A stretch of 64,000 nucleotides of DNA, from positions 1 to 64,000 of the forward strand of contig NZ_UPPP01000051.1 of NCBI RefSeq assembly GCF_900476375.1, written 5' to 3'. Under the pieces are notes generated by a model that saw nothing but the letters and a program-made list of their open reading frames with translations, was not told where the DNA came from and made no database searches. This DNA is from Allolucifera butyrica (lineage in GTDB: Bacteria > Bacillota > Negativicutes > Sporomusales > UPPP01). Made by a program: the position numbers and the translations under genes. Shown here piece by piece: positions 1-9,606 of this stretch (the first letter of the stretch is position 1; every line of letters begins with the position of its first letter).

Positions 1-263
1 AAGTATACGTACTGTCGAAGGAAGAAGGAGGCCGTCATACGCCGTTCTTCAATGGATACCGTCCGCAGTTCTACTTCCGGACGACGGACGTGACCGGAGT
101 GGTAACGCTGCCGGAGGGAGTAGAAATGGTAATGCCTGGCGACAACATTCAGATGGCAATCGAACTGATTACGCCGATTGCCATTGAAGAGGGCCTGCGT
201 TTTGCTATCCGCGAAGGCGGCCGTACGGTTGGCGCCGGTGTTGTAACCGCTATCAATGCGTAG
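1..263 (+). CDS. tuf: Elongation factor Tu, C-terminal part
   Basis: EF-Tu is the GTPase that delivers aminoacyl-tRNA to the ribosome. Only the last 86 residues are in the window, read from base 3 to the TAG at 261-263. They include [23 protein letters not shown] and the terminal [10 protein letters not shown], all typical of the C-terminal beta-barrel (domain 3), which contacts tRNA and EF-Ts. The GTPase domain lies outside the window. tuf directly upstream of the S10 operon is a standard bacterial arrangement (normally rpsL-rpsG-fusA-tuf), so the str operon presumably ends here. Confidence 0.96.
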   Translation, partial: VYVLSKEEGGRHTPFFNGYRPQFYFRTTDVTGVVTLPEGVEMVMPGDNIQMAIELITPIAIEEGLRFAIREGGRTVGAGVVTAINA

Positions 264-283
264 AATAGGTTTTAATCTGGTAT

Positions 284-304
284 GGGCGGCCTAATGGGTC
301 GCCC
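284..304 (+). terminator. Possible tuf terminator in the tuf-rpsJ leader
   Basis: A GC-rich hairpin (GGGCG with CGCCC, extended by GCC/GGGT with one bulge) stands 20 bases after the tuf stop. A T-run follows only after about 10 bases, at 315-319, so termination may be partial. The remaining 172-base tuf-rpsJ gap holds no gene. It could contain an S10-operon leader, but I see no clear promoter or known leader motif. Confidence 0.4.
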
Positions 305-435
305 CTTGCCAGGGTTTTTAGGCCGGATGGGGATTCGGCCGCAAGCGATGACGCGGAAGGTTGCCTTTGTTAAGAAGGGGAAATTTCCGCGGAGAATGTC
401 CGTTCAGAGAAACTGGGCGATAAGGAGGAAACACA

Positions 436-747
436 ATGGCCAAACAGCAAAAAATCAGAATTCGCCTCAAAGCGTATGACCACAAAGCGCTTGACCAAAG
501 CGCCGTTAAAATTGTTGAAACTGCCAAAAGAACCGGAGCAATGGTTTCCGGCCCTATTCCACTTCCCACCGAGAAGAATATTTTCACGATTCTACGTTCA
601 CCCCATGTCAATAAAGACTCCCGGGAACAATTCGAAATGCGCACTCATAAACGTCTTATTGACATCCTGGAGCCGACCCCGAAGACGGTGGACGCCTTGA
701 TGCGTCTTGATCTTCCGGCTGGTGTGGACATAGAGATCAAGCTGTAG
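436..747 (+). CDS. rpsJ: 30S ribosomal protein S10 (NusE)
   Basis: This 103-residue protein is full length for S10, a small-subunit head protein that doubles as NusE in transcription antitermination with NusB. The DHKALDQS segment near the N-terminus and the C-terminal [11 protein letters not shown] are family hallmarks. The ATG at 436 has AAGGAGG at 422-428, seven bases upstream. It is the first gene of the S10-spc-alpha cluster; rplC begins 14 bases after its stop, so it is clearly cotranscribed. Confidence 0.98.
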   Translation: MAKQQKIRIRLKAYDHKALDQSAVKIVETAKRTGAMVSGPIPLPTEKNIFTILRSPHVNKDSREQFEMRTHKRLIDILEPTPKTVDALMRLDLPAGVDIEIKL

Positions 748-761
748 GAGGAGGTGCAATA

Positions 762-1403
762 ATGGCTAAAGGAATTTTAGGAAAAAAACTGGGTATGACG
801 CAAATCTTTACACCGGAAGGGAAATTGCTTCCTGTTACTGTGGTGGAAGCGGGACAATGTGTTGTCCTGCTGAATCGAACCGTTGAAAATGATGGCTATA
901 ACGCAGTGCAATTGGGTGTAGGCACTGTTAAAGATAAAAAAGTGACCAAGCCGATGAAAGGGCATTTTGCAAAAGCCGGCGTGAAACCTGTTAAATTTAT
1001 CCGCGAAATGCGCCTGCCCGGAGCATCTGATTATACGGTCGGTCAAGTGGTCGGACCGGATGTTTTCAGCGACGGCGAAGTAGTTGACGTAACCGGCACC
1101 GCAAAAGGAAAAGGCTTTGCCGGCGGAATTAAGCGTCACAATTTTAAACGCGGACCGATGGCTCACGGTTCCAAATCACATCGCGAACCTGGTTCTATAG
1201 GACCCAGAATGAGTGGCGGCGGCGGTAAAGTATTTAAAGGAAAAAAACTCCCTGGTCGAATGGGTGGGCATAAAGTTACTGTGCAGCGTCTGAGCATCGC
1301 CAGAGTGGATGCAGCCCGCAACCTGATTTTGATCAAAGGTGCTATTCCCGGACCCAAAGGCAGCTATGTTGTCATTCGGAATACGGTTAAACCGGGAAAA
1401 TAG
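762..1403 (+). CDS. rplC: 50S ribosomal protein L3
   Basis: L3 is one of the first proteins to bind 23S rRNA and supports the peptidyl-transferase centre. The 213 residues are the normal length. The glycine-rich central extension ([10 protein letters not shown], then MSGGGGK) that reaches toward the active site is present, with [11 protein letters not shown] downstream. The start [16 protein letters not shown] is canonical and has a GGAGG site upstream. Second gene of the S10 operon. Confidence 0.98.
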   Translation: MAKGILGKKLGMTQIFTPEGKLLPVTVVEAGQCVVLLNRTVENDGYNAVQLGVGTVKDKKVTKPMKGHFAKAGVKPVKFIREMRLPGASDYTVGQVVGPDVFSDGEVVDVTGTAKGKGFAGGIKRHNFKRGPMAHGSKSHREPGSIGPRMSGGGGKVFKGKKLPGRMGGHKVTVQRLSIARVDAARNLILIKGAIPGPKGSYVVIRNTVKPGK

Positions 1404-1454
1404 AGCCGTGTGTTCGGGCGGTAAACTTCGAACATCGAAAGGAGGACGTGTTAT

Positions 1455-2081
1455 ATGCCTAAAGTAGCAGTATATGATATTAACGGCGCACAAACCGGTG
1501 ATATCGAGTTAAACGATAATGTATTTGGCGTAGAAATTAATGACGCTTTGGTGCATCAGGCGGTTGTTATGCAACTGGCCAACCAGCGGTTGGGCACAGC
1601 GGCTACCAAAACCAGAGGCCTGGTACGCGGTGGCGGCAGAAAACCATGGAAACAAAAAGGTACCGGCCGGGCCCGGTCCGGTAGCATTCGTTCCCCGTTA
1701 TGGGTGGGCGGTGGCACCGTATTTGGTCCTCAACCCCGCAGTTATGCCTTTACCATGCCGCGTAAAGCTCGCCGGCTGGCAATTAAATCGGCGCTGACAG
1801 CCAAAGTGCAAAATGGAAATTTGGTAGTACTGGAAGACGTTCAGTTCGCCGAACCGAAGACGAAAAATGTGGTAAAAATGCTGGATAATCTCCAGTCGAC
1901 TGATAATAAGAACCTTATTGTGGTTGCCAATGTGGACGACAATCTGAAAAAATCGGCGCGTAATATTCCGGGCGTAAAGACGATCGACAATTTAGGGCTG
2001 AATGTATACGACATTTTGTATCATGATAAAGTGTTTGTTACCAAAGATGCGGTTGCCCGGATTGAGGAGGTGCTGGCGTAA
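1455..2081 (+). CDS. rplD: 50S ribosomal protein L4
   Basis: L4 lines the peptide exit tunnel. Its long conserved loop is visible as [20 protein letters not shown] at about residues 57-76, followed by PLWVGGG. The length of 208 residues is normal. In E. coli L4 also represses the S10 operon; nothing here shows whether that holds in this organism. The stop codon shares one base with the rplW start, indicating translational coupling. Confidence 0.98.
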   Translation: MPKVAVYDINGAQTGDIELNDNVFGVEINDALVHQAVVMQLANQRLGTAATKTRGLVRGGGRKPWKQKGTGRARSGSIRSPLWVGGGTVFGPQPRSYAFTMPRKARRLAIKSALTAKVQNGNLVVLEDVQFAEPKTKNVVKMLDNLQSTDNKNLIVVANVDDNLKKSARNIPGVKTIDNLGLNVYDILYHDKVFVTKDAVARIEEVLA

Positions 2082-2371
2082 TGGCAGTGAATCCGCGTGA
2101 TGTATTGATCCGCCCGCTAATTACCGAAAAAGCTACCAGTCTGATGCAAGAAAATAAATATACCTTTGTTGTAGCGCCGAAAGCCAATAAAGTGGAAATT
2201 CGCCAAGCTGTGGAACAAATCTTCAAAGTAAAAGTTTTGGCGGTAAACACCATCCGGGTAATGGGGAAAACCAAACGGATGGGTCGCTTCGAAGGCAAGC
2301 GCCCGGACTATAAAAAAGCCATTGTGAAGTTGGCTCCCGGCGAGCGTATTGAATTCTTTGAAGGTGTATAA
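2081..2371 (+). CDS. rplW: 50S ribosomal protein L23
   Basis: L23 sits at the exit of the peptide tunnel and is the docking site for trigger factor and SRP. At 96 residues it is full length. It starts [19 protein letters not shown] and contains the [12 protein letters not shown] helix and the basic [11 protein letters not shown] loop. The ATG overlaps the last base of the rplD stop (TAATG). Confidence 0.98.
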   Translation: MAVNPRDVLIRPLITEKATSLMQENKYTFVVAPKANKVEIRQAVEQIFKVKVLAVNTIRVMGKTKRMGRFEGKRPDYKKAIVKLAPGERIEFFEGV

Positions 2372-2401
2372 TCGTAGGCTTCAAGAAAAGGAGGGACACC
2401 A

Positions 2402-3229
2402 ATGCCTGTAAAAAGTTTTAAACCCTATGCTCCGGGAAGACGGTTCATGACTGTGGCCGACTTTTCCGATATTACGGCGGACCGGCCGGAACGTTCGCTT
2501 GTTGAACGCTTACAGAAACATGCCGGACGTAATCAGCAGGGGCGCCTGACCGTTAGGCATCAAGGCGGCGGCCATAAACGTCTTTATAGAATTATTGATT
2601 TCAAACGGAATAAGGACAATGTTCCGGCCAAGGTTGCAACCATCGAATACGACCCCAACCGTTCGGCCCGTATTGCTCTGCTCCACTATGTAGACGGGGA
2701 AAAGCGTTATATTTTGGCACCGAACGGATTAAATGTCGGTGATGTTATCATGAGCGGTCCCGAGGCCGATATTAAAGTGGGCAACGCACTGCCGATCCTC
2801 AAGATTCCGGTAGGTACCATGCTCCATAATATTGAACTGAAAATCGGCAAAGGCGGTCAATTAGTCCGTTCAGCCGGTGCCGGTGCTCAATTGATGGCTA
2901 AGGAAGGCGACTATGCACTCCTGCGGCTGCCATCGGGCGAGCTCCGCAAGGTACATGTTAACTGTAAAGCAACAATCGGCCAGGTAGGTAATCTGGAACA
3001 TGAAAATATCTCTATTGGTAAAGCCGGTCGTTCCCGCTGGATGGGTATTCGTCCTGCCAACCGCGGTGTAGCCATGAACCCGATTGACCATCCGCATGGC
3101 GGTGGTGAAGGACGTTCGCCTGTCGGTCGGAAGCATCCGGTCACACCTTGGGGCAAACATGCGATGGGAGCGAAGACCCGCCGCAATAAATCTTCAGATA
3201 AGATGATTGTAAAAAGACGGACGAAATAA
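2402..3229 (+). CDS. rplB: 50S ribosomal protein L2
   Basis: L2 is a core 23S rRNA-binding protein needed for subunit joining and peptidyl transfer. The 275 residues are standard length. The most conserved stretch, [13 protein letters not shown], lies near residues 222-234 and holds the histidine long implicated in peptidyl-transferase function. AAGGAGG precedes the ATG. Fifth gene of the S10 operon. Confidence 0.98.
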   Translation: MPVKSFKPYAPGRRFMTVADFSDITADRPERSLVERLQKHAGRNQQGRLTVRHQGGGHKRLYRIIDFKRNKDNVPAKVATIEYDPNRSARIALLHYVDGEKRYILAPNGLNVGDVIMSGPEADIKVGNALPILKIPVGTMLHNIELKIGKGGQLVRSAGAGAQLMAKEGDYALLRLPSGELRKVHVNCKATIGQVGNLEHENISIGKAGRSRWMGIRPANRGVAMNPIDHPHGGGEGRSPVGRKHPVTPWGKHAMGAKTRRNKSSDKMIVKRRTK

Positions 3230-3255
3230 CCGGCTAGAGAAGGGAGGCTAATCAA

Positions 3256-3540
3256 GTGTCCAGATCCATAAAAAAAGGACCTTACGTTCATGAAAGTCTG
3301 TTGAAAAAGATTGATGCCATGAATGAAAAGAACGATAAAAAGGTTATTAAGACCTGGTCGCGCAGTTCTACCATCCTTCCGTCCTTTGTGGGACATACCA
3401 TTGCCGTGCATGATGGACGCAAACATGTACCGGTTTATATTACGGAAGACATGGTTGGACATAAACTGGGCGAATTTGCCGTGACCCGGACTTTCAAAGG
3501 TCACGGTTCGCATACTGAACGGTCGACATCACTTAAATAG
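3256..3540 (+). CDS. rpsS: 30S ribosomal protein S19
   Basis: S19 forms a head heterodimer with S13 and touches the A-site tRNA. This 94-residue protein starts at a GTG with GGGAGG upstream, reads [12 protein letters not shown], and carries the conserved [17 protein letters not shown] core. The gene is collinear with the canonical S10 operon order. Confidence 0.97.
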   Translation: MSRSIKKGPYVHESLLKKIDAMNEKNDKKVIKTWSRSSTILPSFVGHTIAVHDGRKHVPVYITEDMVGHKLGEFAVTRTFKGHGSHTERSTSLK

Positions 3541-3560
3541 TATCGAGAGGGGGGTTACGA

Positions 3561-3893
3561 ATGGAAGCTAAGGCAATTGCCACGCATGTTCGCATTGCGC
3601 CCCGCAAAATCCGGATTGTAATTGATCTAATCCGTGGTAAAAGCGTGGGAGAAGCGTTTGCGATTTTAAAACACACCCCTAAAATAGGGAGTGAAGTCGT
3701 GGAAAAGGTGCTCAAGTCGGCTGTCGCCAATGCCGAGCACAATTATGATATGAACTCCGATAAATTGTATGTTGCTGCTGCTTACGTTGATCAAGGCCCG
3801 ACCCTGAAGCGTATTCATCCGCGCTCCCGTGGTCAGGCATTCAAAATTTTGAAACGGACCAGTCACGTAACGGTTGTCGTTGACGAAAGATAA
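3561..3893 (+). CDS. rplV: 50S ribosomal protein L22
   Basis: L22 contributes the beta-hairpin that, with L4, narrows the exit tunnel and is a site of macrolide resistance mutations. The hairpin region is visible near the C-terminus ([20 protein letters not shown]). The length of 110 residues is normal. The N-terminal [19 protein letters not shown] is canonical. Confidence 0.97.
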   Translation: MEAKAIATHVRIAPRKIRIVIDLIRGKSVGEAFAILKHTPKIGSEVVEKVLKSAVANAEHNYDMNSDKLYVAAAYVDQGPTLKRIHPRSRGQAFKILKRTSHVTVVVDER

Positions 3894-3922
3894 CGAGCGA
3901 AAGGCAAAGGAGGGAAATTGTA

Positions 3923-4591
3923 GTGGGTCAAAAAGTTAATCCGCATGGTCTTCGTCTCGGTATCATTAAAACTTGGGATGCTAAGTGGTATGCCGATAAA
4001 GATTATGCTGCAAATTTACATGAGGATATCAAAATCCGTAAGTATTTGAAAGAAAAGCTCTTTGCAACCGGAATCTCCCGGATTGAAATTGAACGGGCGG
4101 CTAACCGGATCAAAGTGACGATTTCCACGGCGAAGCCCGGCATGGTGATCGGTCGTGGCGGCTCCGGCATCGAAGAAATTAAAAGAGGTTTGAAAAAACT
4201 GACTGATAAACAGATTGATGTAAGCATTGCGGAAGTGAAACAGCCGGAACTCAATGCCACCTTAGTGGCGGAGAACATTGCCGCGCAGTTGGAAAAGCGG
4301 ATTGCATTCCGTCGTGCCATGAAACAGTCTGTAACCCGGACTATGCGTATGGGCGCAAAGGGAATTAAAGTAATGGTTGGCGGCCGCTTGGGCGGAGCGG
4401 AAATAGCCCGGTCGGAGGGATACAGAGAAGGGAGTATTCCCTTGCATACACTGCGGGCCGACATTGATTATGGTACTGCCGAAGCCCACACGACCTACGG
4501 CCGTATTGGCGTAAAGGTGTGGATATATAAAGGTGAGGTTCTGCCGGAAGCTAAAAAGACCGCTGCCGTTACCGAAGGGAGCGAGAAATAA
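3923..4591 (+). CDS. rpsC: 30S ribosomal protein S3
   Basis: S3 binds the 30S head at the mRNA entry tunnel and has helicase-like activity there. The type-2 KH domain is visible as [18 protein letters not shown] at about residues 73-90. The start [14 protein letters not shown] uses GTG at 3923 after AAAGGAGGG. The 222 residues fit the family. The stop overlaps the rplP start by one base. Confidence 0.97.
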   Translation: MGQKVNPHGLRLGIIKTWDAKWYADKDYAANLHEDIKIRKYLKEKLFATGISRIEIERAANRIKVTISTAKPGMVIGRGGSGIEEIKRGLKKLTDKQIDVSIAEVKQPELNATLVAENIAAQLEKRIAFRRAMKQSVTRTMRMGAKGIKVMVGGRLGGAEIARSEGYREGSIPLHTLRADIDYGTAEAHTTYGRIGVKVWIYKGEVLPEAKKTAAVTEGSEK

Positions 4592-5043
4592 TGCTGATTC
4601 CGAAAAGAGTAAAGCACCGGAAACAATTTCGCGGCCGTATGAAGGGTAAGGCAAACCGCGGCAATAAAGTGGCTCATGGCGAATACGGACTGGCGGCGCT
4701 GGAGCCGGCTTGGATTACCAACCGTCAAATCGAAGCAGCCCGTATTGCGATGACGCGTTTTATCAAACGGGGCGGCCAAGTTTGGATTAAAATATTTCCC
4801 GATAAGCCGATTACTGCGAAACCCGCTGAAACCCGTATGGGTAGCGGCAAAGGATCGCCGGAGTATTGGGTTGCTGTTGTAAAGCCGGGCCGGGTTATGT
4901 TTGAACTGGCCGGCGTTCCGGAAGAAGTGGCGCGTGAAGCCATGCGTTTGGCGGCGCACAAACTTCCTATTAAAACGAGGTTTGTCAAACGGGAAGAAAC
5001 AGTCAATGAGCAAGAAGTGGGTGGTGAAGTAGATGAAGGTTAA
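4591..5043 (+). CDS. rplP: 50S ribosomal protein L16
   Basis: L16 organises the A-site and central protuberance of the large subunit. The conserved [19 protein letters not shown] block is present at about residues 82-100. At 150 residues it is slightly longer than the usual ~137-145 because of an acidic C-terminal tail ([11 protein letters not shown]). The last 11 bases overlap rpmC, and the tail codons contain the GGTGG-like site serving rpmC. Confidence 0.97.
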   Translation: MLIPKRVKHRKQFRGRMKGKANRGNKVAHGEYGLAALEPAWITNRQIEAARIAMTRFIKRGGQVWIKIFPDKPITAKPAETRMGSGKGSPEYWVAVVKPGRVMFELAGVPEEVAREAMRLAAHKLPIKTRFVKREETVNEQEVGGEVDEG

Positions 5044-5236
5044 AGATGTTCGTGAATTAAGTGCAGCAGAGCTCGAACAGAAAGTCGCCGGACTCAAGGA
5101 TGAGCTGTTTAACCTGAGATTTCAACTTGCTACCGGACAACTGGAAAACCCGATGCGGATCCGCGAAGTCAAAAAAAGCATCGCCCGCATTAAAACCATC
5201 CAGCGTGAGCGTGAACTGAAAGCCGATCAAGCGTGA
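5033..5236 (+). CDS. rpmC: 50S ribosomal protein L29
   Basis: L29 is a small two-helix protein beside L23 at the tunnel exit. The 67-residue product has the family pattern [17 protein letters not shown] followed by a basic helix with IRTVKK-like character ([12 protein letters not shown]). It starts inside the end of rplP in another frame, an 11-base overlap that implies coupled translation. Confidence 0.96.
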   Translation: MKVKDVRELSAAELEQKVAGLKDELFNLRFQLATGQLENPMRIREVKKSIARIKTIQRERELKADQA

Positions 5237-5256
5237 CGGGAAGGAGGCTATAGGAC

Positions 5257-5514
5257 GTGACCGAAAGAAACGAGCGTAAAATTCGTATTGGTAAAGTGGT
5301 CAGCGATAAAATGCAGAAAACAGTGGTAGTGGCTGTGGAACGCCTGGTACAACATCCACTGTATGGTAAAGCAGTTAAAGAGACTGTGAAGTTTAAAGCC
5401 CATGACGAGAATAACGAAAGTCATATTGGGGATACCGTAAAAATTATGGAAACTCGTCCATTGTCTAAAGACAAACGCTGGAGAGTCGTTGAAATTGTTG
5501 AAAAAGCAAAATAA
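5257..5514 (+). CDS. rpsQ: 30S ribosomal protein S17
   Basis: S17 is a primary 16S rRNA-binding protein with an OB fold. The 85-residue product starts at GTG ([21 protein letters not shown]) and includes the signature [18 protein letters not shown] and [22 protein letters not shown] lies upstream. Second gene of the spc-proximal part of the cluster, directly followed by rplN. Confidence 0.97.
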   Translation: MTERNERKIRIGKVVSDKMQKTVVVAVERLVQHPLYGKAVKETVKFKAHDENNESHIGDTVKIMETRPLSKDKRWRVVEIVEKAK

Positions 5515-5547
5515 AGTGACTCCCAGTATCGTAAAGGAGGGATAAGG

Positions 5548-5916
5548 ATGATTCAACAACAGACCATACTGAATGTTGCTGATAATACCGGTGCGAAACA
5601 AATCATGTGTATTCGGGTACTGGGCGGTTCTTACCGCAAATATGCCAATATCGGCGACGTGATTGTTGCAGCAGTGAAAGATGCTTCTCCTGGCGGAGTA
5701 GTGAAAAAAGGCGATGTCGTCAAGGCTGTTGTGGTACGTTCGCAAAAAGGCCTGCGCCGTCAAGACGGTTCCTATATCCGCTTTGATGAAAATGCCGCAG
5801 TTGTAATAAAAGAAGATAAAAGCCCCAGAGGCACGCGTATCTTTGGTCCGGTAGCGAGAGAATTGCGGGAAAAAGATTTTATGAAGATTATCTCGCTAGC
5901 ACCGGAAGTAATCTAG
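5548..5916 (+). CDS. rplN: 50S ribosomal protein L14
   Basis: L14 sits at the subunit interface and forms bridges to 16S rRNA; it is also the RsfS silencing-factor contact. The 122 residues are exactly family length, with [20 protein letters not shown] at the N-terminus and [14 protein letters not shown] near the C-terminus. AAAGGAGG precedes the ATG. Confidence 0.98.
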   Translation: MIQQQTILNVADNTGAKQIMCIRVLGGSYRKYANIGDVIVAAVKDASPGGVVKKGDVVKAVVVRSQKGLRRQDGSYIRFDENAAVVIKEDKSPRGTRIFGPVARELREKDFMKIISLAPEVI

Positions 5917-5934
5917 TTTAAGGGGGTGTCCGGA

Positions 5935-6273
5935 TTGGCAGAGACGAAGAAACTACACGTCAGAAAAGGCGATACGGTAGTTGTATTGTCCGGCAAGGAC
6001 AAGGGCAAAAAAGGCAAAGTCATAGAAGCATTGCCGAAAAAAGCGAAGGTTGTTGTTGAAGGTGTAAACAAAGTTAAGCGCCACACCAAAGCAAGTCAGA
6101 AAGTGCCCCAAGGCGGCATTGTGGTAAAGGAAGCACCTCTCGCATCCTCCAAGGTTATGCTGGTATGCCCGGAATGTGACAAACCGACCCGCATTCAAAA
6201 GACAGCACTGGCCAGTGGAACGAAGGTGCGTGTTTGTAAAAAATGCGGTGAATTTATTGATAAAGACAAGTAA
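5935..6273 (+). CDS. rplX: 50S ribosomal protein L24
   Basis: L24 is an assembly initiator with a KOW motif ([19 protein letters not shown]) near its N-terminus. I place the start at TTG 5935 because AGGGGG at 5921-5926 is eight bases upstream. The alternative GTG at 5926 would lie inside that site. The 112-residue product ends with two CxxC pairs (CPEC and CKKC), as in many Firmicute L24 proteins, suggesting a zinc-ribbon-like tail. Confidence 0.95.
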   Translation: MAETKKLHVRKGDTVVVLSGKDKGKKGKVIEALPKKAKVVVEGVNKVKRHTKASQKVPQGGIVVKEAPLASSKVMLVCPECDKPTRIQKTALASGTKVRVCKKCGEFIDKDK

Positions 6274-6298
6274 TCTCGCGGAAAGGAGGTAACTCTAC

Positions 6299-6838
6299 GT
6301 GGCCAGATTAAAAGATAAATATTATAATGATGTAGCCAAAGCGTTAATGGAAAAGTTTGGCTATCAAAATGTGATGGAAATTCCTAAAGTGGAAAAAGTC
6401 ATTCTCAATATGGGCGTGGGCGAAGCAGTCGGCAATCCGAAAGTTTTAGATGCAGCAGTCAATGATATGACCCTTATTGCCGGCCAAAAGCCGGTAGTAA
6501 CACGGGCGAAAAAATCCATTGCTGCTTTTAAAATCCGTGAAGGTATGCCGATCGGGGCCAAAGTTACCCTGCGTGGTGAGCGGATGTATGAGTTTCTGGA
6601 TAAACTGCTTAATGTTACGCTGCCGCGGGTACGTGACTTCCGGGGCGTGAGTCCCCGCTCTTTTGATGGCCGGGGTAATTACACGATGGGCGTGAAAGAA
6701 CAGTTGATTTTCCCGGAAATTGAGTACGATAAAGTGGATAAAATCCGGGGTATGGATATTATCATTGTTACGACTGCCAAAACGGATGAAGAAGCACGGG
6801 AACTGCTCAAATTAATGGGTATGCCCTTTAGTGCGTAA
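6299..6838 (+). CDS. rplE: 50S ribosomal protein L5
   Basis: L5 binds 5S rRNA and contacts P-site tRNA. The 179-residue product starts at a GTG preceded by AAAGGAGG and carries the conserved [14 protein letters not shown]-type ([19 protein letters not shown]) and [10 protein letters not shown] segments. Position between rplX and rpsN is canonical for the spc operon. Confidence 0.98.
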   Translation: MARLKDKYYNDVAKALMEKFGYQNVMEIPKVEKVILNMGVGEAVGNPKVLDAAVNDMTLIAGQKPVVTRAKKSIAAFKIREGMPIGAKVTLRGERMYEFLDKLLNVTLPRVRDFRGVSPRSFDGRGNYTMGVKEQLIFPEIEYDKVDKIRGMDIIIVTTAKTDEEARELLKLMGMPFSA

Positions 6839-6853
6839 AAAGGAGGGACACTT

Positions 6854-7039
6854 GTGGCCAAAAAGGCTTTAATTGAAAAATGGAGTCATGCACCCAAATT
6901 TAAAGTACGCCGTTACAATCGTTGCAAAATTTGCGGTCGCCCCCATGGGTATATGCGCAAGTTTGAAATGTGCCGGATTTGTTTTCGAGAATTAAGCTAC
7001 AAAGGGGCCATTCCAGGGGTCACCAAAGCTAGCTGGTAG
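6854..7039 (+). CDS. rpsN: 30S ribosomal protein S14, zinc type
   Basis: S14 sits in the 30S head near S3 and S10. This is the short 61-residue zinc-binding form, with C24-x2-C27 and C40-x2-C43 ligands, rather than the ~100-residue zinc-free form. GTG start with AGGAGG upstream. Organisms with this form often carry a second zinc-independent copy elsewhere that is induced when zinc is scarce; that cannot be judged from this window. Confidence 0.98.
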   Translation: MAKKALIEKWSHAPKFKVRRYNRCKICGRPHGYMRKFEMCRICFRELSYKGAIPGVTKASW

Positions 7040-7065
7040 ATGAACAGGAAGGGGGTTATGTTCAA

Positions 7066-7464
7066 ATGGTAATGACCGATCCTATTGCTGATATGCTAAC
7101 CCGTATTCGCAATGCCAACTCGGTTTATCATGATAAAGTTGAGATTCCTGCCTCCAAAATGAAGCAGGCTGTCGCTCAGATATTGAAAAATGAAGGCTTT
7201 ATCAAAGATTTCGAGATGATTGCCGATAACAAGCAGGGGATATTGCGGATTAGTTTAAAATATGGTGCAAATCGTGAAAAAGTAATTACCGGCATCAAAC
7301 GGATTTCTAAGCCCGGTTTGCGTGTATATGCTAAGAAAGAGCAATTGCCGCGTGTTTTAGGTGGTTTGGGTATAGCGATTATATCCACGTCGAAGGGCAT
7401 TATGACGGATAAGCAAGCCCGCAGAGATGCGCTGGGCGGCGAAGTGCTGGCCTACGTTTGGTAG
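7066..7464 (+). CDS. rpsH: 30S ribosomal protein S8
   Basis: S8 binds the central domain of 16S rRNA and, in E. coli, represses the spc operon. The 132-residue product begins [18 protein letters not shown] and ends with the signature [21 protein letters not shown] second ATG at 7072 is possible, but the GAAGGGGG site at 7048-7055 fits the first better. Confidence 0.97.
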   Translation: MVMTDPIADMLTRIRNANSVYHDKVEIPASKMKQAVAQILKNEGFIKDFEMIADNKQGILRISLKYGANREKVITGIKRISKPGLRVYAKKEQLPRVLGGLGIAIISTSKGIMTDKQARRDALGGEVLAYVW

Positions 7465-7488
7465 TCTTTCAGAACAGGAGGTGGAAAT

Positions 7489-8037
7489 ATGTCGAGAATT
7501 GGTAGAATGCCGATTACCGTACCGCAAGGCGTAACAGTTACTATTAGCGGCAATGTGGTGGCGGTAAAAGGACCCAAGGGCGAACTTTCTCGTATGATTC
7601 ATAAAGATATGATTGTTGAAAAAGAAAACGATACGATTCTGGTTAAGCGTCCTTCCGATAACAAGGAACATAGGTCGTTGCACGGATTGACCCGGACACT
7701 GATCGATAACATGATAACGGGGGTAACCAAAGGATTTTCCAAAACTTTGGAAATTGCCGGTGTTGGCTATCGCGCAGCGAAGGCAGGCACCAAAGTCAAT
7801 TTGACGCTTGGTTTTTCCCACCCCGTGGAAGTGGAGCCACCCAAAGGAATTACGCTGGATGTGCCGGCGCCGAATAGAATCGTTGTTTCCGGCATTGATA
7901 AAGAGGCTGTTGGCGAATTGGCGGCGAAAATTCGCGGTTATAGAGAGCCTGAACCTTATAAAGGCAAGGGAATCAAGTACGAAGGTGAAGTGATCCGCCG
8001 TAAAGTCGGTAAGGCAGGCGGTAAAGGTAAGAAGTAG
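7489..8037 (+). CDS. rplF: 50S ribosomal protein L6
   Basis: L6 lies near the sarcin-ricin loop and factor-binding site. The 182 residues show the two-fold repeat of the family, with GVGYRAA in the second half and the C-terminal [19 protein letters not shown] motif. Basic tail. Start MSRIGRMPI is canonical, with AGGAGG upstream. Confidence 0.98.
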   Translation: MSRIGRMPITVPQGVTVTISGNVVAVKGPKGELSRMIHKDMIVEKENDTILVKRPSDNKEHRSLHGLTRTLIDNMITGVTKGFSKTLEIAGVGYRAAKAGTKVNLTLGFSHPVEVEPPKGITLDVPAPNRIVVSGIDKEAVGELAAKIRGYREPEPYKGKGIKYEGEVIRRKVGKAGGKGKK

Positions 8038-8063
8038 GATGTTAACGGAAAGGAGTGAATACC

Positions 8064-8432
8064 TTGCTTCGTAAAGAGGTAAAAAATAAGTCCCGTCAAA
8101 AACGGCATTTACGAGTGCGGAAAACCGTGACTGGCACAGCCGAAAGACCACGCTTGAATGTTTTTCGCAGTCTAAATCATATTTACGCTCAAATCATTGA
8201 CGACCAGGCAGGAAAAACGCTTGTTGCAGCCAGTACGATGGATAAAGAAATTGGCGCCGGTGTAAAATACGGCGGTAATATTGAAGCGGCTAAACTGGTA
8301 GGGGCGGCCATTGCCAAACGGGCAACGGCAAAAGGAATCAGCAAAGTGGTTTTTGACCGCGGCGGTTACATCTATCACGGCAGAGTTGCGGCGCTGGCTG
8401 AGGCCGCACGTGAAGCAGGGCTTGAATTCTAG
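8064..8432 (+). CDS. rplR: 50S ribosomal protein L18
   Basis: L18 binds 5S rRNA with L5. I choose TTG at 8064 because AAGGAG at 8050-8055 lies eight bases upstream; the GTG at 8055 overlaps that site. The resulting 122-residue protein begins [19 protein letters not shown] and includes RPRLNVFRS and the C-terminal [21 protein letters not shown] typical of the family. Confidence 0.95.
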   Translation: MLRKEVKNKSRQKRHLRVRKTVTGTAERPRLNVFRSLNHIYAQIIDDQAGKTLVAASTMDKEIGAGVKYGGNIEAAKLVGAAIAKRATAKGISKVVFDRGGYIYHGRVAALAEAAREAGLEF

Positions 8433-8450
8433 AAAGAAGGAGGGAACGAA

Positions 8451-8951
8451 ATGGCCAGAATTGACTACTCAACTCTTGAACTTAAAGAGAAAGTCGTTTT
8501 CATAAACAGGGTTGCCAAAGTCGTAAAAGGCGGCCGGCGTTTTTCTTTTAGCGCGCTGGTAGTTGTTGGCGACGAAAACGGTCACGTCGGCGTAGGACTT
8601 GGCAAAGCCGCCGAAGTACCGGAGGCAATTCGCAAAGGTGTGGAAGACGCGAAAAAGAATTTAATCAAAGTTCCATTGGTAGGCACTACCATCCCACATG
8701 AGATTATCGGCGAATTTGGTGCCGGTAAAGTGCTTCTGAAGCCTGCTGCGGAAGGTACCGGAGTTATTGCCGGCGGCCCGGCACGTGCGGTATTGGAGCT
8801 TGCCGGAATTCACGACATTTTGACCAAGTCGCTTGGTTCTTCTAATGCCAACAATATGGTACGGGCGACCATCAGTGGGTTAGACCAGCTCAAGCGGGCA
8901 GAAAAAGTGGCAGAACTCCGCGGTAAGACCGTTCAGGAACTGTTGGGCTAA
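8451..8951 (+). CDS. rpsE: 30S ribosomal protein S5
   Basis: S5 guards mRNA entry and translational accuracy. The 166-residue product has the N-terminal double-stranded RNA-binding-like domain ([20 protein letters not shown]) and the C-terminal [19 protein letters not shown] fold. GGAGGG precedes the ATG. Standard spc-operon position. Confidence 0.98.
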   Translation: MARIDYSTLELKEKVVFINRVAKVVKGGRRFSFSALVVVGDENGHVGVGLGKAAEVPEAIRKGVEDAKKNLIKVPLVGTTIPHEIIGEFGAGKVLLKPAAEGTGVIAGGPARAVLELAGIHDILTKSLGSSNANNMVRATISGLDQLKRAEKVAELRGKTVQELLG

Positions 8952-8963
8952 GGAGGGAACACG

Positions 8964-9149
8964 ATGGCAAAACTCAAAATTACCCTGACCCGGAGTCTTA
9001 TTGGCCGTCCGGAAGACCAACGCGCCACGGTAAAAGCTTTGGGCTTAGGTAAAACAAATAGTTCGGTTGTGCAGGATGATAATGCGGTGATTCGGGGAAT
9101 GATCCGTAAAGTGGAACATCTTGTTAGTGTAATAGAAGTACAAGACTAG
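8964..9149 (+). CDS. rpmD: 50S ribosomal protein L30
   Basis: L30 is a small ferredoxin-like-fold large-subunit protein. The 61-residue sequence shows the hallmark [20 protein letters not shown] followed by [15 protein letters not shown]. It starts 12 bases after rpsE, with AAGGAGG spacing that fits. Confidence 0.97.
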   Translation: MAKLKITLTRSLIGRPEDQRATVKALGLGKTNSSVVQDDNAVIRGMIRKVEHLVSVIEVQD

Positions 9150-9165
9150 TAAGGAGGTGCTACTG

Positions 9166-9606
9166 ATGAAATTGCACGAATTAGCTCCGGCGCCCGGTTC
9201 TAAGAGAGAACGCACGCGGGTTGGACGCGGACTCGGGTCGGGACTTGGCAAAACGGCCGGTAAGGGTCATAAAGGACAGAATGCCCGTGCTGGCGGCGGC
9301 GTTCGGCCAGGCTTTGAAGGCGGTCAGATGCCAATCTACAGAAGATTGCCCAAACGGGGATTCTTTAATAAATTTGGCAAAGATTATGTAGAACTGAATG
9401 TGGCCGTGCTGAACCGTTTCGAGAACGGCACAGTGATTGACCCCGTGGTTTTAGTAGAATACGGCGTAGTAAAAAATGTTCGTGACGGAGTGCGTATTCT
9501 GGGCAATGGCAGCCTGGAAAAGGCATTGACGGTGAAAGCCAATGGATTCACCAAGTCGGCCGTAGAAAAGATTGAGGCAGCCGGCGGAAAAGTTGAGGTG
9601 ATCTAA
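9166..9606 (+). CDS. rplO: 50S ribosomal protein L15
   Basis: L15 is an rRNA-stabilising protein of the large subunit. Start taken at ATG 9166 ([14 protein letters not shown]) because AAGGAGG lies 8 bases upstream. The 146-residue product has the glycine-rich N-terminal extension [19 protein letters not shown]. Its stop abuts the secY GTG with no intervening base. Confidence 0.97.
   Translation: MKLHELAPAPGSKRERTRVGRGLGSGLGKTAGKGHKGQNARAGGGVRPGFEGGQMPIYRRLPKRGFFNKFGKDYVELNVAVLNRFENGTVIDPVVLVEYGVVKNVRDGVRILGNGSLEKALTVKANGFTKSAVEKIEAAGGKVEVI

Noticed and set aside
318-644. Long minus-strand and alternate-frame open frames across the ribosomal, arg and glm blocks
   Set aside because: They overlap well-identified genes throughout, lack ribosome-binding sites and show no recognisable domains; they are shadows of real genes.
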